From assembly GCA_001871905.1 (NCBI GenBank), contig MNUG01000012.1:3888-60393 (forward strand): 56,506 nucleotides of DNA. The letters are read 5' to 3'. Positions within the stretch are counted from its first letter, which is position 1. Every line of letters begins with the position of its first letter. Made by a program: the position numbers and the translations under genes. The notes under the pieces were generated by a model, which had not been told where the DNA came from, did no database searches, and was given only the letters and a program-made list of their open reading frames with translations. Positions 33,947 through 42,556 of the stretch are shown here, in pieces. This DNA is from Alphaproteobacteria bacterium CG1_02_46_17. GTDB lineage: Bacteria > Pseudomonadota > Alphaproteobacteria > Micavibrionales > Micavibrionaceae.

Positions 33947-34720
33947 TCAGAACGGAAAAATGATGTCGTATAATTGTTCTGCATAGCGAGGTTGTTGGAC
34001 ATCGGTAATTTGACCATTTCCACCGTACTGAATACGGGCTTCGGCAATTTGTTCATAAGATACAGTATTGTCGATGCTGATATCTTGCGGGCGGACAATT
34101 CCGGCCAACTTCAGAACGCGGTTTTCGTAATTCACACGTACTTCCTGAGATCCATTAATAACCATGTTCCCGTTGGAAAGAACCTGTGTCACAGTCACGG
34201 CCAGTTTCATCTGGATTTTCTCCTTCCGGTCTGTCGTTCCCTCCCCTTTATAAGAGGAGTCGGAAGAACCGTCGGTCAGGCTTGATGTGACAAGTTCCTC
34301 AGGAAAAACTTGTGTCAGGGTAGTTTCCATTCCCAACAGTCTGGGGAGAGCGGCTGTTTCGGCAGTAACGCGGGAACGGTCGGTCGAATTTTCCATTTTC
34401 CCCTTATCATCAATGTCGATTGTAACAGTCATAATATCGCCGATCGTCTTGGCGCGCTGGTCCTTGAAAAACCCCTGTTGCGCGCCTGTCCAGAGAGAGT
34501 TGCCTCTCTTCTCGACAATTTGTGTTGGCGGCATCGGCATATTCACCGGTTTGTAATTTTGGGCTTGTGTCGGATTGATGATTTTGGATTGCGGAGGAAC
34601 TTCTCCGATATTCGTCAGACGATCAACGGCACTGCACGCGCTCAGTGATGATCCAGCCAATATCATCAAGGCAAAGCGCCCCAATATATTTGATCTGATG
34701 ATCTCTTTTTTGTTGTACAT
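33947..34720 (-). CDS. flgH: Flagellar L-ring lipoprotein FlgH
   Basis: 257 residues. FlgH forms the outer-membrane ring. The lipobox is LSAC with Cys29 after a 28-residue signal. Landmarks are [30 protein letters not shown], the conserved TS..SS.KGEG region, and the C-terminal [46 protein letters not shown] precedes the ATG. Last gene of the flgF operon, followed by a terminator. Confidence 0.95.
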   Translation of the reverse strand: [257 protein letters not shown]

Positions 34721-34767
34721 GATTAACCCACCTTTCTTTTTTTAAGGCAATTGTTTTTTTATTCTAG

Positions 34768-35760
34768 TTATTGAACCTGTACCACTTTGTCGCCGATAAT
34801 TTCTGCGCGTATGGACTGGTTGCTACCTAAATTGACAACACGGATAATGTCGCCTTCTGTACCCGGTTGCATGGCTTTGCCACGGGCAGTCAGTTGCAGT
34901 GAACCGGAATTAAAGCGGATCAGGATTTCATCACCACGACTGACCAGTTGAGGAGATTCTAGGTCACGGCCACGAACCGGCACACCAGCTTCGACAGAAC
35001 GTATTGGGGTTTTCCCAATCAGATGGTCAACGTCGGTGATTGTGTCATAGACGGTTGATCTGGCAGTCACAGGTAACCATTCGATATCGCCTGCACCGAT
35101 AATATCACCTGCTTTGAGGGATGATCGAAGCACAGGAACATTCTGGACCTTCTCGATCAACCCGCTCAAAGACAGGGTTTTCACAGGATTGTCAGCTGAC
35201 GGAGCAGCAACAACCGCAGTAAACACATCACGACCGGGTGTATACGAAAGCTGAGTGATTTCCACAGTAGCAGGCATATCACCTGACAGGGTTATTGCTG
35301 GAACGACACTGCCAACTGTCAGATCGAACTCTCCGGTGACACCTTTGGCAACCAAGGCCGCTTTCAACGTGTCGGTAATTTGGCTTGAAGAAATGATTTG
35401 CGATGTACGGGTAACCACAACCTGATCCAGCGAAGAGGAAGGTGTCCAGTCCACATCATACAGTTTGGCAACTCGTTGCAGAGTTCTTGCATTAATGATC
35501 ATGGTTTTGCCGGGTTGCGGCGCAGCCCCAAGAACAGCGTCTTGTTTGAAACCGGTATCGGTAAACAAATCCGACAGACGAACAACCTTGTCATCGACTT
35601 GCGCTTCGGTAATCAGGCTTGCGGCATGTGCCGCCGGAATCTGGATAAACAGAAAGAGCAGGACATAGCTGATACTGATAAACAGAGCGACACCTTTGAA
35701 TGTAACGCGGCACATATACAGAATGCTTTGTTGCGTATCTTCGATTTGATATCTGGTCAT
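34768..35760 (-). CDS. flgA: P-ring assembly chaperone FlgA
   Basis: 330 residues from the ATG at 35760, which has AAAGGAG 8 nt upstream; the frame extends 50 codons further but overlaps the upstream small gene. A hydrophobic export signal at about 24-42 is followed by AHA-ASLIT. The C-terminal part is an SAF domain: VPVLRSSLKAGDIIGAGDIEWLPV and IGKTPIRSVEAGVPVRGRDLESPQLVSRGDE, with the final LQLTARGKAMQPGTEGDIIRVVNLGS. FlgA delivers FlgI to the rod. Confidence 0.92.
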   Translation of the reverse strand: MTRYQIEDTQQSILYMCRVTFKGVALFISISYVLLFLFIQIPAAHAASLITEAQVDDKVVRLSDLFTDTGFKQDAVLGAAPQPGKTMIINARTLQRVAKLYDVDWTPSSSLDQVVVTRTSQIISSSQITDTLKAALVAKGVTGEFDLTVGSVVPAITLSGDMPATVEITQLSYTPGRDVFTAVVAAPSADNPVKTLSLSGLIEKVQNVPVLRSSLKAGDIIGAGDIEWLPVTARSTVYDTITDVDHLIGKTPIRSVEAGVPVRGRDLESPQLVSRGDEILIRFNSGSLQLTARGKAMQPGTEGDIIRVVNLGSNQSIRAEIIGDKVVQVQ

Positions 35761-35806
35761 GTCCTTGACTCCTTTAATTCCCTTTTCTCGTGCCTGCGCC
35801 CTAATC

Positions 35807-35986
35807 TTATTGGAACAGACTGGCAACCTCTGATAACTGCCCCAAAGTCTGTGACAGTGTATCGGGTTCCGCATTGATAAATCCTGACCCCAGAACGACC
35901 ACTCCGGCAATTACAAGAACGCCTTGAACGGTTTGAAAAGCAATTTGAACTCCTGGTGCATATAAGTGTGTGTATAAGCTTTTCAT
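35807..35986 (-). CDS. 59-residue single-helix membrane peptide between flgG and flgA
   Basis: Short frame from ATG 35986 to TAA 35807. SD GAGGTAA lies 6-7 nt before the ATG. The product has a short polar start (MKSLYTHLYAPG), one hydrophobic helix at about 20-38 (VQGVLVIAGVVVLGSGF) and a polar, amphipathic C-terminus (TLSQTLGQLSEVASLFQ). It is in the flgF-flgG-flgA-flgH operon, 46 bp before the flgA ATG and about 90 bp after flgG. Not recognised; likely a small inner-membrane component or regulator of the flagellar genes. Confidence 0.6.
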   Translation of the reverse strand: MKSLYTHLYAPGVQIAFQTVQGVLVIAGVVVLGSGFINAEPDTLSQTLGQLSEVASLFQ

Positions 35987-36075
35987 GGTGTTACCTCATT
36001 CTGTTACGCAGTTTTTTCCTACCTTTGAGGCATTGCAAGAGTCATGCCAGCTCTTGCTTTATGGATATTTAACTA

Positions 36076-36861
36076 TTAACGCAGCTGATTGACCGTATCC
36101 ATCATTTCGTCAGACGTGCTGATGACGTTCGAATTCATTTCATAAGCGCGTTGGGCGGTAATCAGCATGGTAATCTCTTTCACCGAGTCCACGTTGGATT
36201 GTTCGAGCATCCCTTGGCGGATATTGCCGATATTGTCCGAACCCGGAGTTCCGACAATCGGTTGTCCCGAAGCTTCGGTTTCAAGGAACATTGTGTCTCC
36301 TGTGGCTTCCAGTCCGGCCGGATTAACAAAGTTGGCCAGTTCGATCTGCCCCAGATTCTGCATGGCGGTTTGTTGTGGCAATTTGGCCAGAACTTCACCT
36401 TCGGTATTCACTTCCAGATAGATTGTATCAGTTGGTGCCGTAATACCGGGCAAAACACGATATCCATCAGAATTTACGACCTCTCCATCCTGATTGAGCT
36501 GGAAGGCGCCGGCGCGTGTGTATGCGGTATCCCCATTGGGAAGTTCAATTTGAAAGAACCCGCGTCCATTGATCGCCAGATCCAGATCATTGTCTGTTAT
36601 TTGCAGGGTTCCTTGAGTATTCAGACGATAGGTTGATGCCGGACGAACCCCAAGACCCAAGGATAAACCGCTGGGCACAGTCGTTCCTGAAGCCGAGGAT
36701 GCCGAGCCGGGACGGGAGAGGTGCTGATACATCAGGTCTTTGAATTCCAAACGTTGCAACTTGTAACCTGTCGTGGTCATGTTGGCGATGTTGTTTGAAA
36801 TCGTATCAACATTCATCTGTTGGGCCAGCATGCCCGTTGAACCAATATCAAGTGATCTCAT
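36076..36861 (-). CDS. flgG: Flagellar distal rod protein FlgG
   Basis: 261 residues. N-terminal flg_bb_rod motif MNVDTISNNIANMTTTGYKLQR, the FlgG insert after QRLEFKDLMYQHLSRPG, central NGRGFFQIELPNGDTAYTRAG, and C-terminal QGMLEQSNVDSVKEITMLITAQRAYEMNSN. No signal peptide; exported by the flagellar system. Lies downstream of flgF (60 bp gap) in the same operon. Confidence 0.96.
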   Translation of the reverse strand: MRSLDIGSTGMLAQQMNVDTISNNIANMTTTGYKLQRLEFKDLMYQHLSRPGSASSASGTTVPSGLSLGLGVRPASTYRLNTQGTLQITDNDLDLAINGRGFFQIELPNGDTAYTRAGAFQLNQDGEVVNSDGYRVLPGITAPTDTIYLEVNTEGEVLAKLPQQTAMQNLGQIELANFVNPAGLEATGDTMFLETEASGQPIVGTPGSDNIGNIRQGMLEQSNVDSVKEITMLITAQRAYEMNSNVISTSDEMMDTVNQLR

Positions 36862-36920
36862 ATTTTTTCTCCTTTTTACTTACCCTTATTATTACTTTTT
36901 ATAATTCTTCCGTTTGTCCG

Positions 36921-37655
36921 TTACGCAGTAGTCTGCGAGAGCTTTTGGATGGCATTGACTTGCCGTTCATGCTCGTTCTTCATCATGTTCATGGTGGACT
37001 GATAAGTTCTCAGAATATCAATCATGCGGGTCATTTCCTGAACTGAATTGACATTCGATCCTTCGAGATAACCTTGCTTGACTGTTGTATCGGTTGCCGG
37101 ACGTCCCGCAGATTTGCTAGAGTAAAGACCATCGCCTTCTGGTGTTAAATCTTGAATATTGTCAAATTCGACAACCGAAATCCGCCCGATAACATTTCCG
37201 TCTGCTGTAAGTTCACCTGAATCTGTAATGACGACTTCTCTGGCAGCGGTAGGGATCTCGATGGCATTTCCACCGGGTCCGGAAACTGTGTATCCATCGG
37301 CGGTTACCAGTTCGTTATTCGCATTGACCGTGAAATCCCCGGCCCTTGTATATTGGGTGGCTCCGCTGGGGGTATTAATAGCAATAAAACCGGGCCCCAT
37401 CAGGGCAACGTCATAGGTTCCACCAGTTACCTGCGTGGAACCCGGTGTAGTCGTATCATATTGTCCCATATCATAAACCATCGAGAGGGGATCTTGACCG
37501 GTGTAGCCATTGCTTTTGGCTATATACTCTTCGAACATCGGATTTTGTGCACGATATCCGGGTGTATTGGCATTCGCCACATTGTTGGCCACCAGTGTCA
37601 TGGCGTGATCCAGAACCAATTGGCGCGATAATCCGACATATAGACTGTTTTCCAT
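36921..37655 (-). CDS. flgF: Flagellar proximal rod protein FlgF
   Basis: 244 residues from the ATG at 37655, preceded by AGAGGT; an upstream frame to 37760 is not used because the sigma-54 promoter lies within it. Rod motif QLVLDHAMTLVANNVANANTPGYRAQ at the N-terminus, GPGFIAINTPSGATQYTRAGDF in the middle and QGYLEGSNVNSVQEMTRMIDILRTYQS at the C-terminus. First gene of the flgF-flgG-small gene-flgA-flgH operon. Confidence 0.95.
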   Translation of the reverse strand: MENSLYVGLSRQLVLDHAMTLVANNVANANTPGYRAQNPMFEEYIAKSNGYTGQDPLSMVYDMGQYDTTTPGSTQVTGGTYDVALMGPGFIAINTPSGATQYTRAGDFTVNANNELVTADGYTVSGPGGNAIEIPTAAREVVITDSGELTADGNVIGRISVVEFDNIQDLTPEGDGLYSSKSAGRPATDTTVKQGYLEGSNVNSVQEMTRMIDILRTYQSTMNMMKNEHERQVNAIQKLSQTTA

Positions 37656-37730
37656 TTTTACCTCTTGACCCTTCGTTTTTGTTTTGGGTTTTATTTGGGC
37701 TATTGCCTCGCAGGTTCTATTGCGAAAGAC

Positions 37731-37747
37731 GTGCCAAGAAATAAATA
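37731..37747 (-). promoter_or_regulatory. Sigma-54 (-24/-12) promoter of flgF
   Basis: On the minus strand TTGGCACGTCTTTCGCA, GG-N10-GC spacing, with the full TGGCACG box. Start of transcription near 37720, about 65 nt before flgF. Nearly the same sequence and spacing as the flgI promoter. Confidence 0.87.
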
Positions 37748-37903
37748 TTATATAAAACAATAAGTTATGATGTGTTCTGCCATCCGGAAGGGCCGAAGTG
37801 GGCTAGGCAGGAAATGTTTTCTGTCAAACAATGACATGATGCGGGCAGATTTTGCCGCCAAACACCCGGAATAAAGTTCATAACAAAGAGGAGAGGGGAA
37901 AAG

Positions 37904-37936
37904 ATGCGGTTTGAACATCTTCCCGCTGTTCGATAG
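37904..37936 (+). promoter_or_regulatory. Possible leader peptide upstream of fliL
   Basis: ATG to TAG frame encoding MRFEHLPAVR, preceded by AGGAGAGGGG. Its last codons overlap an inverted repeat TCTTCCC (37918-37924) / GGGAAGA (37940-37946), 50 bp before fliL. This resembles a translated leader with a hairpin, but no terminator T-run follows. Confidence 0.35.
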
Positions 37937-37996
37937 AATGGGAAGAATTATGATTCCATAAATTAAAGTCCACAGATCTCGTCACGGAAGAAATCA

Positions 37997-38581
37997 ATGA
38001 GCGAAGCAGAAAACACCGAAAATCAAACATCTGAGGAAGGCGCCGATGCTGCTGCTGCAGATGGTGGTGGCAAAACCAAAAAATTGATTATGATTATTGT
38101 TCCGATTCTGTTGTTGCTGGGAGGGGGTGCAGGGCTCTATTTCAGCGGGATGCTGGATAAGATGCTTGGGAAAGGTGGAGAAAAAGCTGCTGCAACGGAA
38201 GGCGAACACGGTGAAGGTGCTGCCAAAGAGGGCGAGGCAGGTGCAGAAGGTGAACACGGCGAAGGCGCGCATGTTGCGGGGGCGGTCTTTATGAAGATCC
38301 CAGACCTGATTGTGAATTTGACCAGTTCGGGACAGCCAAGATATTTGCGCTTATCCATCCAACTGGAGTTGGCCAATGATGGAGATATGAAAAAGGTCGA
38401 AGCGGTCATGCCGCGCGTTATTGACCAGTTCCAGACATACCTGAGGGAATTGCGTGTCGAGGACTTGCGGGGATCTAAAGGAATTTATCGTCTTCAAATG
38501 GAACTTTTGGCGCGCGTCAATGCTGCGGCGGCTCCCGTTGAGGTCAAGGATGTCCTTTTTCAGGAAATTCTGATACAATAA
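37997..38581 (+). CDS. fliL: Flagellar basal body protein FliL
   Basis: 194 residues. FliL is a single-pass inner-membrane protein near the stator. A cytoplasmic acidic N-terminus is followed by a membrane helix at about 29-50 with a Gly-rich GGGAGLYFSG, then a Glu/Gly/Ala-rich repeat region EGEHGEGAAKEGEAG (about 70-93) and the FliL domain with NLTSSGQPRYLRLSIQLEL and the C-terminal VKDVLFQEILIQ. The Glu-Gly-Ala repeat in the linker is longer than usual. Confidence 0.92.
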   Translation: MSEAENTENQTSEEGADAAAADGGGKTKKLIMIIVPILLLLGGGAGLYFSGMLDKMLGKGGEKAAATEGEHGEGAAKEGEAGAEGEHGEGAHVAGAVFMKIPDLIVNLTSSGQPRYLRLSIQLELANDGDMKKVEAVMPRVIDQFQTYLRELRVEDLRGSKGIYRLQMELLARVNAAAAPVEVKDVLFQEILIQ

Positions 38582-38682
38582 CCATAAGAATAACAACAAA
38601 AATAATGATCTGGCCCGCTTTTTGTATAGCAACCAGAATCAATAAGAAAAAAGATTAAGTAGGATACCGGAAGGATGATCTG

Positions 38683-39816
38683 ATGGCAGATACCGAAACA
38701 GATCAGATGAGTGAAGAAGAACGCCGTATGATGGAGGAATGGGAATCCATGTCCGGCGAAGGAGATGGCGACGCCTCTGCGGCGGGCGCTGAGTCTGGTG
38801 CTATGGAGATGGATGAAGTCCCGTCCGTCGGTGGTGAAGGGGGAGGAGACGGGACAGGTGCCCGTATTCTGAACCAGGCAGAAATTGACTCTTTGCTCGG
38901 TTTTGACTCGGAAGGCCCTGAACAGGAAACCTCCGGCGTTATGGCATTGATTAATGCCGCATTGATTAATTATGAACGCCTACCGATGCTGGATATTGTT
39001 TTTGACCGTTTGGTGCGGTTGATGTCCACCTCTTTGAGAAACCTGACCTCGGATAACGTCGAGGTCTCGCTTGACCAGATATCAACTGTCCGCTTCGGTG
39101 ATTATTTGAACTCGATCCCGTTGCCCGCTATGCTCACCGTGTTCAAGGCCGAGGAGTGGGATAATAACGGATTGATCGTGGTCGATAGCGCCCTGATTTA
39201 TTCTGTGGTGGATGTGTTGCTCGGTGGTCGGAAAGGGACGCCTTCCATTCGTGTTGAGGGACGCCCCTATACCACCATCGAAAACAAATTGGTGGAGCGG
39301 ATGCTAAATGTGGCGCTCCATGATATGTCCACGGCGTTTGACCCGCTTTCGCCGGTTAGCTTCAAACTGGAAAATATTGAAACCAACCCGCGCTTTGCTG
39401 CCATTACCCAATCGGGAAATGCTTGCGTTCTGGTGCGGATGCGGATTGATATGGGTGACCGTGGTGGACGGATCGAGATTTTAATCCCGTACGCGACATT
39501 GGAGCCTGTCCGTGAATTGCTGCTGCAAATGTTCATGGGGGAAAAATTCGGTCGGGACTCGATCTGGGAAACCCACTTGACCAACGAACTTTATATGACA
39601 GATGTATATATGCAGGCCGTGATGGGTGAAAAGACCGTTATGCTGCGTGACATGTTGAATTGGAAGAAGGGCACGCTGGTGATGTTTAACACAAAACCAA
39701 GCGACCAGATCGAGCTGAGATGCGGTGATTTCACCATGTTTGCCGGGCCGATGGGACAAAAAGAAGGAAATATAGCTGTTCGTATCGAAAACTATATTCC
39801 TCCCGAAAAAGAGTAA
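38683..39816 (+). CDS. fliM: Flagellar motor switch protein FliM
   Basis: 377 residues. FliM receives CheY-P at the C-ring. The CheY-binding peptide ILNQAEIDSLLGF is at about residues 61-73, not the extreme N-terminus as usual; an acidic and Gly-rich stretch of about 60 residues precedes it. Then a CheC-like middle domain (INYERLPMLDIVFDRLVRLMSTSLRNLTS; EEWDNNGLIVVDSALIYSVVDVLLGG) and a C-terminal SpoA domain (MLRDMLNWKKGTLVMFN). 102 bp after fliL. Confidence 0.95.
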   Translation: MADTETDQMSEEERRMMEEWESMSGEGDGDASAAGAESGAMEMDEVPSVGGEGGGDGTGARILNQAEIDSLLGFDSEGPEQETSGVMALINAALINYERLPMLDIVFDRLVRLMSTSLRNLTSDNVEVSLDQISTVRFGDYLNSIPLPAMLTVFKAEEWDNNGLIVVDSALIYSVVDVLLGGRKGTPSIRVEGRPYTTIENKLVERMLNVALHDMSTAFDPLSPVSFKLENIETNPRFAAITQSGNACVLVRMRIDMGDRGGRIEILIPYATLEPVRELLLQMFMGEKFGRDSIWETHLTNELYMTDVYMQAVMGEKTVMLRDMLNWKKGTLVMFNTKPSDQIELRCGDFTMFAGPMGQKEGNIAVRIENYIPPEKE

Positions 39817-39865
39817 CAAAGAATAACTGAGTAAAAGAATGTTTAGAGTAACAGAAAGATAGCTT

Positions 39866-40495
39866 ATGCCCGCTTTGACGTTGGTTTTTGATCTGCTTGT
39901 AATTGTGATGCTGGGCGCGACAATATTTTATGCGGTTCGCCTCAACAAGCATTTGAGTATCTTTCGCTCTAATAGGTCAGAAATGGAACGTCTGATCCGT
40001 GAACTCTCGACCCAGATCACCAGAGCACAAGAAGGAATTTCCGAACTGGATGACATGTCAACGACCAAAGGCGAAGATCTTCGCCGGATGGTTTCCAAGG
40101 CACAAGGCATGTGCGATGAACTGTCTCTGATGACTGAAGCGGGAGACTCTCTGGCAGGGCGTCTTGAAAAACTGGCCGAGAAAAATCGCGAGATAGCCGA
40201 CAATATCGGACAAAAAGTTGTCAGCTCGGTCTATCCCGGACAGAAATCACCGTCTTCGACAAATTCTTCTGCAAGTTCTTCTGCTCAGGCAGTAAAATCA
40301 AAATATGAAGAGATGCTGCCCAAAGGAGACAAACAAAGAGTTGTTCCTTCTCTGGAACCATCTTTCGCCATCCGTGATCCTGACTATGACGAATCCATGG
40401 ACGAAGAAGATCTGGATGATGCAGATCCGTTTTTGAGCAAAGCGGAACGTGACTTGGCAGCAGCCTTGAAGAACCGCGGTTCTGGCCGCAAATGA
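39866..40495 (+). CDS. DUF6468 flagellar-cluster protein
   Basis: 209 residues. N-terminal membrane helix about 4-24 (LVFDLLVIVMLGATIFYAVRL), then a coiled coil of about 80 residues (MERLIRELSTQITRAQEGISELD to KLAEKNREIADNI) and a low-complexity Ser-rich then acidic C-terminus. The family is found with fliL-fliM-motE in alphaproteobacterial flagellar clusters, and the position here matches. Function not established; likely an inner-membrane protein near the switch or stator. Confidence 0.75.
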   Translation: MPALTLVFDLLVIVMLGATIFYAVRLNKHLSIFRSNRSEMERLIRELSTQITRAQEGISELDDMSTTKGEDLRRMVSKAQGMCDELSLMTEAGDSLAGRLEKLAEKNREIADNIGQKVVSSVYPGQKSPSSTNSSASSSAQAVKSKYEEMLPKGDKQRVVPSLEPSFAIRDPDYDESMDEEDLDDADPFLSKAERDLAAALKNRGSGRK

Positions 40496-40530
40496 TAAAA
40501 AACAGATACTAAAAAGAAAAGGCCTTCTGT

Positions 40531-41322
40531 ATGAAACTGATCGGAAAATTTTCGCAAGGAAAGTGGAAGTCAAGGCTTCGGATTTTGCCTGTTTTGATAC
40601 TGGTCGCGATGCTTGCTTTTGTGATCCGTGTCGGGGATGCAGTTTTGACATTCAAGACCCTGTCCGGTGAAGCTTTCGCAGAAGAAACGTCAGATAAGTC
40701 ACCGGACAAGCTGCCGGCTAAACTCAAGGATTCGTCGGCTGATGCTGTCGGCACCCAACCTTCGACTGAACATCTTAAATCGCCAGAGATTAAAAGTAGT
40801 GAACAAGGATCAGGCGCGGGAGATATTACCCTACCATCTATGGAGGGTGCCTCGAGTGAAGTCTCTGCAAAGAAATGGGAAGATGCGAAGGATGTTGATA
40901 CGGAACACTCCGACATCAAGGAACAGATGTATAAAGATTTGGTCGAGCGTCGCCGTGACCTCGACGAGCGCGAGAAAGTATTAAGCGGCAGGGAAGCCTT
41001 GCTGGACGCAGGACAGCAGGAGCTGGATCGTAAATACAAGGAAATGATGGGCATTCGTGATGAAATCAAGAGCTTGCTGAAACAGCAGTCGGAAGAAGAG
41101 TCTTCTCGTCTGAACAGTCTGGTCAAAATATACACGGGGATGAAGCCCAAAGACGCCGCCCGCATATTCAATACGTTGGATATGGATATTCTGGTCGAAG
41201 TGATTGGGAAGATGCCTGAGGGAAAATCGGCGCCAATCATGGCTGCGATGGATGCGGATCGTGCGCGCGCCCTGACAACCCTGTTGGCCGAACAAAAGAA
41301 ACTGCCCGATATACCGCAATAG
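40531..41322 (+). CDS. motE: MotE-family flagellar motor protein
   Basis: 263 residues. Membrane helix or signal anchor about 17-36, a periplasmic acidic linker, a coiled coil with LVERRRDLDEREKVLSGREALLDAGQQELDRKY (about 130-162), and a C-terminal MgtE-N-like domain (about 195-255: YTGMKPKDAARIFNTLDMDILVEVIGKMPEGKSAPIMAAMD). This is the layout of MotE, which folds and stabilises the periplasmic stator protein MotC in rhizobia; in this organism the target may differ. Same transcription direction and order as in related clusters. Confidence 0.8.
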   Translation: MKLIGKFSQGKWKSRLRILPVLILVAMLAFVIRVGDAVLTFKTLSGEAFAEETSDKSPDKLPAKLKDSSADAVGTQPSTEHLKSPEIKSSEQGSGAGDITLPSMEGASSEVSAKKWEDAKDVDTEHSDIKEQMYKDLVERRRDLDEREKVLSGREALLDAGQQELDRKYKEMMGIRDEIKSLLKQQSEEESSRLNSLVKIYTGMKPKDAARIFNTLDMDILVEVIGKMPEGKSAPIMAAMDADRARALTTLLAEQKKLPDIPQ

Positions 41323-41420
41323 GGAATATCGGAATAAAGAACCTATACTTTGTGGTAGATACTGCGGTATTTTGTCCTGTTCTAATATACAACCTGAACC
41401 TTCTGCGTAGTCTTTTGTTA

Positions 41421-41438
41421 ATCTTTTCATGAAAAGAT
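41421..41438. promoter_or_regulatory. 18-bp perfect palindrome upstream of cheY
   Basis: ATCTTTTCATGAAAAGAT, with no mismatch, 66 bp before the cheY ATG in the 182-bp gap after motE. A small ATAC/GTAT hairpin lies further upstream. Length and symmetry suggest a binding site for a dimeric regulator. Confidence 0.55.
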
Positions 41439-41504
41439 ATCTTGGTATGGCGGAAGTCATATAACTCTGAATCACTTCATGAATATCCCTAAGGAGCCGG
41501 AATT

Positions 41505-41891
41505 ATGTCAGTTGACAAAAACATGAACGTCCTCATCGTAGACGACTATAAAACAATGTTGCGTATTATTGGAAATTTGCTGAAGCAGCTTGGTTTCAAT
41601 AATGTTGATGAAGCAACCGATGGTTCCATGGCGCTGGAAAAGTTCAAAAACAAAGATTATGGCCTTGTTATTTCCGATTGGAATATGGAACCGATGTCCG
41701 GTCTCGATTTGTTAAAGCATGTCCGCCAGCTTCCTTCCAATGCCAATGTCCCGTTTGTTATGGTGACTGCGGAAAGCAAGACGGAGAATGTGATTGCCGC
41801 AAAACAGGCCGGTGTTAGCAATTACATCGTCAAACCTTTCAATGCTGAAACATTAAAAACCAAACTTGTCTCCGTTCTGGGTGAGTTCTAA
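41505..41891 (+). CDS. cheY: Chemotaxis response regulator CheY
   Basis: 128 residues, a stand-alone receiver. The acidic pocket is present as VDDY (Asp12/13 region), the phospho-acceptor Asp is in VISDWNMEPMSG at about residue 57, then the conserved Thr in VMVTAES and Lys in YIVKPF. The N-terminus MSVDKNMNVLIVDDYKTMLRIIGNLL matches CheY. SD AAGGAG precedes the ATG. It forms a pair with cheZ 30 bp downstream. Confidence 0.94.
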   Translation: MSVDKNMNVLIVDDYKTMLRIIGNLLKQLGFNNVDEATDGSMALEKFKNKDYGLVISDWNMEPMSGLDLLKHVRQLPSNANVPFVMVTAESKTENVIAAKQAGVSNYIVKPFNAETLKTKLVSVLGEF

Positions 41892-41921
41892 GATAATCAA
41901 CTTCCCCGTGGGAGAACTACA

Positions 41922-42518
41922 ATGGATATTCCAAAAAAGGAAATTGGGCGGGATAAGGTCATTAACCTGATTAATTCCGTTATCGAGAAGGTTGGTGCTG
42001 CGGGTGAAATTTCCCGTGAGCATATCTATGCCGAACTAAAAGACCTCCATGATATTATCGAGGCCACGCGTGCAGATATCAATGCAACGCATGCCATGGA
42101 CATATCCGGAACGCATATTCCTATCGCAACGGATGAGCTGGACGCTGTTGTGGCTGCAACTGAAGCGGCAACGGGAACTATTATGGATTCTTGCGATGCT
42201 GTTACGGAATATGCCGAAAATCTTGATTCCGCACATAAGGATTTTCTGGTCAGTGAAGTTACGAAAATTCTGGAAGCCTGTTCCTTTCAGGACATTACCG
42301 GACAGCGTATTACTAAAGTAGTCAAAAGTCTGAAAGCCATTGACGAAAAAGTCACCCTGTTGATGGGCGTCCTGAAAGATAAATTACCGACTTCTGCAGA
42401 GCCGGAAACAGTCGAAGATACCAGAACAGGGGATGCCAGACTGCTAAATGGCCCGCAAATGCCGGATAAGGCCATATCACAGGCCGATATTGATAAGCTC
42501 TTGGAAGATCTTTTCTAA
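41922..42518 (+). CDS. cheZ: CheY-phosphate phosphatase CheZ
   Basis: 198 residues, long helical hairpin. The catalytic motif EACSFQDITGQRITKVV at about 114-130 has the Asp-x-x-x-Gln core of CheZ. The C-terminal peptide ISQADIDKLLEDLF is a CheY-binding tail and resembles the FliM peptide encoded upstream. CheZ is not universal in alphaproteobacteria. The gene ends about 40 bp before an intrinsic terminator. Confidence 0.88.
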   Translation: MDIPKKEIGRDKVINLINSVIEKVGAAGEISREHIYAELKDLHDIIEATRADINATHAMDISGTHIPIATDELDAVVAATEAATGTIMDSCDAVTEYAENLDSAHKDFLVSEVTKILEACSFQDITGQRITKVVKSLKAIDEKVTLLMGVLKDKLPTSAEPETVEDTRTGDARLLNGPQMPDKAISQADIDKLLEDLF

Positions 42519-42556
42519 ATCTTCGTTTTCCTTTCTAAAATAGAGCAAACACAATT

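Larger units (their letters stand above)
37656..37996. other. 341-bp divergent control region between flgF and fliL
   Basis: Holds the sigma-54 promoter of flgF at 37731-37747 on the minus strand. On the plus strand toward fliL it contains a GC-rich imperfect repeat GCGGGCAGATTTTGCCGCC (about 37837-37855), a 10-codon frame with a strong SD (37904-37936) and a TCTTCCC/GGGAAGA inverted repeat (37918-37946). No clear fliL -35/-10 was identified. Confidence 0.55.
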
